Source: Chelydra serpentina
Lineage: Eukaryota > Chordata > Testudines > Chelydridae
Length of the DNA: 64,000 bases
Reading direction: 5' to 3'
Assembly: GCA_037349315.1 (NCBI GenBank)
Contig: JBAIAC010000590.1
Coordinates: 310,001 to 374,000 of the forward strand
The position numbers and the translations under genes are program-made. Within the stretch, counting starts at the first letter, position 1. The number at the start of each line of letters is the position of its first letter. Positions 58,441 through 64,000 of this stretch are shown here, one piece after another. A model generated the notes under the pieces. That model saw nothing but the letters and a program-made list of their open reading frames with translations. It had not been told where the DNA came from and made no database searches.

Positions 58441-58680
58441 TCGATTCGTCTCCGATGTTCGTTCTCTTTCTCTGTTATTTCGACTGCACTCAGATCAGGG
58501 CTCTTCAGTTAAGAGACTTTCCCAGCTACCCTGATCTTCACTCTTACTTATTTGATTTCCTTTTCTGTCCCTACTTCCCTTACCCGAAATAAGCAAACAG
58601 AAACTAACAAACCAGTAACCACTTTTCTGTTTTCCAGCCACCACACTTAAAACTCACTTAAAATCACTACCAGTATGTCA

Positions 58681-59310
58681 TTTTGCAGAATCCTGTCTGC
58701 AAAAGCAGGTCCAGGCCTTTATTGGGATGGCGGGGTACTATCGAAGATTTGTGCCCCACTTTAGCGCCATAGCCACCCCCATCACTGAGCTATGCAAGAA
58801 GGGGAAGCCAGACAAGGTGGTCTGGACCGAGGAGTGCCAGAGGGCTCTCTGTGCCACTGAAGGAGGCTTTGATCAGGGGCCCGGTTCTGGCAAACCCAGA
58901 TTTTGACAAGCTCTTATGGTGTTCACCGACGCCTCAGACATGGGACTGCGGGCCGTGTTAATGCAGGAGGATGAAACGGGGCAGAGACACCCCATCGTGT
59001 ATTTAAGCAAGAAGCTGCTCCCCGAGAGCAGAATTATGAGGCCATCGAGAAGGAATGCCTGGCCATGGTGTGGGCCCTCAAGAAACTAGAGCCGTATCTA
59101 TTTGGGCGACACTTCACCGTGTACACCGACCACTCGCCCCTGACCTGGCTACACCAGATGAAAGGGGCCAACGCTAAGCTCCTCAGGTAGAGCCTGCTCC
59201 TGCAGGATTACGACATGGACGTGGTCCATGTGAAAGGAAGTGCCAACCTGATAGCGGATGCGTTGTCCCGGAGAGGGGGCCCTGAAACGTCCCCAGGCCA
59301 CTGGTTAGAG
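58681..59310 (+). pseudogene. pol: RT C-terminal remnant and RNase H of element 1, copy B
   Basis: Same content as 21966-22592: thumb signature GMAGYYRRFV, then RNase H blocks FTDASD, EKECLAMVWA, VYTDHSPLTW and ADALSR. The TAG after GANAKLLR is shared with copy A, so it predates the duplication. Extra frame changes occur near 58853 and 59020. A further base is added near 59285. Confidence 0.88.
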
Positions 59311-59332
59311 TGACCCCGCTCAGTACAGTCTC

Positions 59333-59346
59333 GAAGAGGGGAGAGA
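59333..59346 (+). promoter_or_regulatory. Polypurine tract of element 1, copy B
   Basis: The same 14-purine run as in copy A, abutting the 3' LTR. Confidence 0.85.
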
Positions 59347-59774
59347 TGTGATGGAGTAGAGAGCGAGATGGATTTGACTGGGAGGCTGGCTGCATTGGGA
59401 AAGGCTGCATCGGGAATGTGAGACTTTACCTGAGGCTGTAACATGAGCCAGGACGGGGGTTGGTGACACCTTTGGCTGGGAGAATGGTAAAAGGCTAGAG
59501 GAGGGGCCCCGGGGAGGGGAAGAGCCTGCTGGAGGTTTGGCTGGTTTTTGTCAGTTTGGAGCTGGGTGGTGAAACGCAGGGAGCCCCAGAGCCGGGGTCT
59601 AAGCTCCCTGCCCCCCAGAAGGCCCCAGCTGAGGGGTCCTGGTCATACTTACAAGCTCTGTTTGGACTCTTTCCTGACAACCCAAATAAACCTTCTGTTC
59701 TACTGGCTGGCTGAGAGTCACATTGAATCCCGGGAAGAGGGGTGCAGGACCTGACTCCCCCACACTCCGTGACA
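59347..59774 (+). repeat. 3' LTR of element 1, copy B (428 bp)
   Basis: TGTGATGGAG to CTCCGTGACA, AATAAA at 59685-59690. It is slightly shorter than in copy A, mainly through a small loss near 59462. Telomere-like DNA follows at once. Confidence 0.88.
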
Positions 59775-62700
59775 CCCTCACACTCCCCCCCTCCCCACCC
59801 CCACCCTCACCCACACCCCCACCCCCAGCCTCAACATCATGCTCACCCTCACCCACACCCCAACACTCACCCTCACCCTCACCCCCAGCCTCACCCTCAC
59901 CCTCACTCCCACCCCTCCCTCACCCCCACACCCACCCTTACCGTCAACCTCACCAAAATCCCCACCCCAACCCTCACCCTCACCCTAACCACAATCCCCC
60001 ACACCCACCCTCACCCTAACCCCCACCCCCACTCCTCATCCTCATCCGCACCCTCACCCTCACCATCACTCCGACTCCCACCCCACACACTCACCCGTCA
60101 CCCCCACCCCCAACCTCACCGTCACCCTCACCCTAACCCCCACTCCCATGCCCACCCTCGCCCCCATCCTCACCCTCACTTCCACCCCCACAACAACACT
60201 CACCCTCACCGTCAGCCCCACACCCACACCCACATCCCCACCCTCACCCTCACCCCAACCCTCACCCTCACCCCACCCCCACCATCACCCTCACCAACCC
60301 CCCATCCCTCACCCTCACACTCCCCCTCCCCTCTTGCACTCACCTACTTGTGCTTCTTCCCGGTATCCCACTTCCCCACTTACCTCAGGGCTTTGGTCTC
60401 CTTCCCCCTCAACACTAACCCCACCCCAACCGTCACCCCACCCCCACCCTCACCTTCACTCTCACCCCCATCCGAACCCCACCCTCACCATCACCCTCGC
60501 CCCCACCCCCACGCTCACCCTCACCCTAATCCTCATCCTCACCCTCACGCCACCCCCAGCCCCACGCCCACCCTCACACTCACCCTCACCCCCACCGCCA
60601 CACCGACCCTAACCCTACCCTAACCCCCACCCCCAGCTCCTCCCTCACTCTCACCACCACCCCACACCCCCACCCACACCCACACCCACACCCTCACTCC
60701 CACCCCCAACCTCACCCTCACCCCCCACCCCCACAACCACCCACACTCTCACCCTCACCCTCACTCTCACCCACAGCACCGCCCTCAACCTCACCCTCAC
60801 CGTCACCCTCTCACTCATCGCCACCCCCACGCTCACCCTCACCCACACAGTCACCCAAACCTCCACTCCCACCCTGACCCTCACTCCCACCCCCACCCTC
60901 ACCCCCACTCCCACCCCCACCCACACCCTGACCCTCACTCTCAACGCAACACCCAACCCACCTCCAACCCCACCCCACACACTCACCCGACCCGCACCCT
61001 CACCGTAATGCTAATCTTCACCCTCACCCCCACCCCCACCCTCACACTCCCCCTATCCGTAACCCTCACCCTCACCTTCAACCTCACCCCAACTCCCACC
61101 CCCACCCCCACCCTCAACCTCAACCTCACCCTCACCCTCAACCCCACCCCCACCCTGACCCTAACCTCCGACACACCCTCACCCCCACCTGCACCCTTAC
61201 CCTCACCACCACCCCCACCCCCACCCCCACAGTCACCCTCACCCCGACCCTCACTGTCACCCCCACCGCCACCCTCACTGTCAACCTCACCCTAACTGCC
61301 GCCACCACCCTCACCCCCAACCACACTCTCCCTCAAACTCACAATCACCCCAAACCCCCATCCTCAGTCTCACCTTCACCCTCACCCCACCCCGCACCCT
61401 AACCTCAACCCCAAATCCCACCCTCACCCTCACGACCACCGAAAAACCCACCCGCACCCTCACCCTCACCCTTACTCCCACCCCCACCCTCACCCTAACC
61501 CCATCACCCACCCACCCCACCCTCACCCTCACCCCTCCCCTACCCCCACGTCCAACCCTCACACTCCCCCTATCCGTAACCCTCACCCTCACCCTCGACA
61601 ACACCCCAACTCCCACCCCCAACCCCACCATCACCCTCACCCTTACCCCAACCCTCACAATCACCCTCATGCTCAAACACAAACCCATACCCACGACCAG
61701 GCACACCCCCAACCCCACCCCCACCCTTACGCTCACCCTCACCCCCACCCCCACTCACAGCCTCTAAATCACTCACACCCCAACCCCACCCTCACCCTCA
61801 CCCCTAAACCACACCCCACCCTCACCCTCCCCCCACCCCTTCACCAGCACTCCCACCCCCACCCCCACCCTCACCCTCACCGTAACCTCCACACCCACTC
61901 TCACTCTCACCCTCACCCTAACCCTAACCGTAACACTCACCCTCCCCTCACACACACCACAACACCCACCTCCACCCTCACCCTCACGCTCACCCTCACC
62001 ATGACCCTAACTCCAAAGCCTACCGTCACTATCACCCTTACCCCCCCACCACCACCACCCTCACCCTCACCCACATCCTCACCCTCAACCTTACCCCATC
62101 CCCACCCCACCTCCACCCTCACACTCACCCCGCCCCTTACCCCATCCTCCTCCTCACACTCACCCTGATCCTCAACTGCACCCCCCACCCTCCTCCTCAC
62201 CCTCACCCTCATCCTCACCTCCACCCCCACCATCGCTCTCACCCTCACCCTCACCCCAGCCCGACGCTCACCTTCACCCTCTCCCTTACCCCCACCCTCA
62301 CGCTCACCCCCAACCTCACCCTCACCCCCACACCCTCTCCCACCCTCACCATCACCACAACTCCCACCACCACCCTCACCCTCATCCTCATCATCGACCA
62401 TACCCTCAACCCCACGCCCACCCCCTCCCTCACCCCCAGACTCACCTTCACCCTAAGCCTCACCCTCACCCACCCCCACCCTCACCATCACACTCAACCC
62501 CACCCCGCCCTCTCCCCCACACTGACCTTCATCCTAACCCCGACCCACAACCCAATCCCCACCCCCACCCTCACAATCACCCTCACTCTCACCCTCACCC
62601 CGACCCGACCCAAACCCCCACCCTCACCCTCACCCTCACAGTAAAACCAAAACCCACCCTAACCGTCACCTTCACCCTCACCCCCAACCCCAGTCCCACC

Positions 62701-64000
62701 CTCACTCTCACTCTCACCTTCGCACCACCCGACCCCCACCCGAACCCGAACCCCACCCGAACCAAACCCCACCCGAACCCTCCTCCTCACCCTCACTCTC
62801 ATCCTCAGCTCCACCCTCAGCCTCTCCCTCAGCCTCACCTCACCCTCAACCCCACCCCCACTCCCACTCTCACCCCCACCCCCACTTCCCCCCTCACCCT
62901 AACCCCAAACCTACCCACACCCTCACTCCTCACCCTCACACTCACCGTCACTCTCACACTCAGCCTAATCCTAACCCTCACCCTCACGCTCAACCTCACC
63001 CTCACCCCAACCGCCCCTTTCACCCCCCACTCCCACCCTAATCCTCACACTCATCCACAACCCAAACGTCACCCTCACCATCACCCTCACCCTCAACCCC
63101 ACCCCAAAACCTACCTCTCCCTCAACACTTACCCCCAACCCCCCAAATCGCCCTCACGCTCACAATCAAACCCACACCCACGCACACCACACCTCCACCC
63201 TTATGCTCACCCCATCCCCACTCCCCCCTCACTCAGACCCCCACCCCCACCCTCACCCTAACGTCATTCCCCAGCCCCACCCCCACCCTCACCCTCACCC
63301 TCACCATCACCCCAACCCCACCCCCACCCTCACCCTCACTCTCACCCTCACCCTAACCCTCACCCTCAACTTCACCCTAACCCTCACCCCCACAACAACC
63401 CCGAACCTCGCCCTCACCCTATCCCCCAAACCCACTGTCACCATCACCCTCACACTAACCCCCAAACACTCCCCCAATATCCCCTTCACCCTCACCCTCA
63501 CCCCAACCCCCACTCCCTCCCTCTCCCTCACCCTCACCCTCACAGTAAAACCAAACCCCACCCTAACCTTCACCTTCACCCTCACCCCCAACCCCAGTCC
63601 CACCCTCACTCTCACTCTCACCCTCGCCCCACCCCGACCCCCACCCCGAACCCGAACCCCACCCCCACCCTCCTCCTCACCCTCACTCTCATCCTCAGCT
63701 CCACCCTCAGCCTCTCCCTCAGCCTCATCCTCACCCTCAACCCCACCCCCACTCCCACTCTCCACCCCCACCGCCACTCCCACCCTCACCCTAACCCCAC
63801 TCCTACCCACAACCTCACTCTCACACTCCACCGTCACTCTCACACTCAGGCCTAATCCTAACCCTCACCCTCACACTCAACCTCACCCTCACCCCAACTG
63901 CCTCTTTCACCCCCCACTCCCCACCCTAACTCCTCACCCTCACCCTCAACCCAAACGTCACCCTCACCATCACCCTCACCCTCATACCCCACCCCCAACC
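59775..64000 (-). repeat. Telomere-like degenerate hexamers, C-rich on + strand (runs off the window)
   Basis: Copy of 23064-26581, with the unique-looking island at 60317-60415. An extra 0.88 kb at 61009-61886 is flanked by CTCACCGTAA on both sides. Inside it ACACTCCCCCTATCCGTAAC occurs twice, about 518 bp apart. Confidence 0.9.

Larger units (their letters stand above)
54750..58680 (-). mobile_element. Antisense element 2, single member in copy B
   Basis: A full LTR (54750-55888) and one internal region, ending at the same TATGTCA/TTTTGCAG junction as copy A. The left part follows member 1 of copy A. The right end carries the 94-bp deletion typical of members 2 and 3. Between them, around 58100-58260, member-specific bases are mixed. 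This is what recombination between the gag parts of members 1 and 3 would produce, removing about 3.3 kb. Confidence 0.88.
51065..59774 (+). mobile_element. Gmr1-like element 1, copy B (broken, interrupted)
   Basis: Same element and same internal breakpoints as 11434-23063, but with half a 5' LTR, primer-binding site and leader retained. The antisense element 2 insertion is present as a single member (54750-58680). Frameshifts are more numerous than in copy A, mostly one-base losses in short homopolymers. Confidence 0.9.
39548..64000 (+). repeat. Second large tandem copy, homologous to 1-26581
   Basis: Base 39548 matches base 1, and 64000 corresponds to about 26581. The offset stays at 39547 to about 41260, rises to 40136 after a 589-bp satellite difference, falls to about 40040 in the retrotransposon and drops to 36717 after the element 2 array. 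Identity is very high in the satellite and retrotransposon. Differences are mostly one-base indels in G or C runs plus a few block indels: the 5' LTR is present here, about 360 bp are missing near 49235, and about 0.88 kb is extra at 61009-61886. Confidence 0.92.

Noticed and set aside
1..64000. A true chromosome end
   Set aside because: Telomere-like DNA is interrupted by satellite and retrotransposons, alternates in strand, and the perfect TTAGGG content is very low.

Overview
This is vertebrate heterochromatin without any ordinary host gene that I can recognise. I infer a reptile, probably a turtle. The reasons are two Gmr1-like Ty3/Gypsy elements with SCAN-like capsids and an LTR that resembles, from memory, a common turtle repeat; no search was possible. 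There are no tRNA, rRNA or CRISPR features.

Layout. The window is a hierarchical macrosatellite. One compound unit is an AT-rich block of ~118-bp satellite monomers followed by many kilobases of degenerate telomere-like hexamers (CCCTCA/CCCCCA on one strand, TGAGGG/TGGGGG on the other). The rich strand switches at a fixed series of junctions. Unit 1 is 34-28817, unit 2 is 28818-39580, and unit 3 starts at 39581 and runs off the end. Units 1 and 2 share satellite edges, strand-switch junctions and non-repetitive landmarks, so they are diverged copies and not independent slippage arrays. Unit 3 (39548-64000) is a near copy of 1-26581, implying a second-order tandem period of about 39.5 kb.

Mobile elements. 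Units 1 and 3 carry the same retrotransposon in the telomere-like DNA (11434-23063 and 51065-59774). Its order is gag, protease, integrase, then an RT remnant with RNase H, polypurine tract and 3' LTR. Integrase upstream of RT/RNase H is the order of the Gmr1-like clade, and the reverse of ordinary Ty3/Gypsy elements. The RT core is gone. In its place lies a second Gmr1-like element in antisense (gag-protease only, no integrase or RT). In unit 1 this antisense element is a three-member LTR-internal tandem array; in unit 3 a single copy remains whose structure is what recombination between the outer members would leave. All copies are broken by frameshifts, stop codons or deletions.

Long open frames across the hexamer DNA (Thr-Leu-Thr-Pro, Pro-His, Val-Arg-Val-Gly types) are artefacts of a 6-bp period that is a multiple of three. 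Many single-base differences between units 1 and 3 lie in G or C runs, so part of their divergence may be assembly error.
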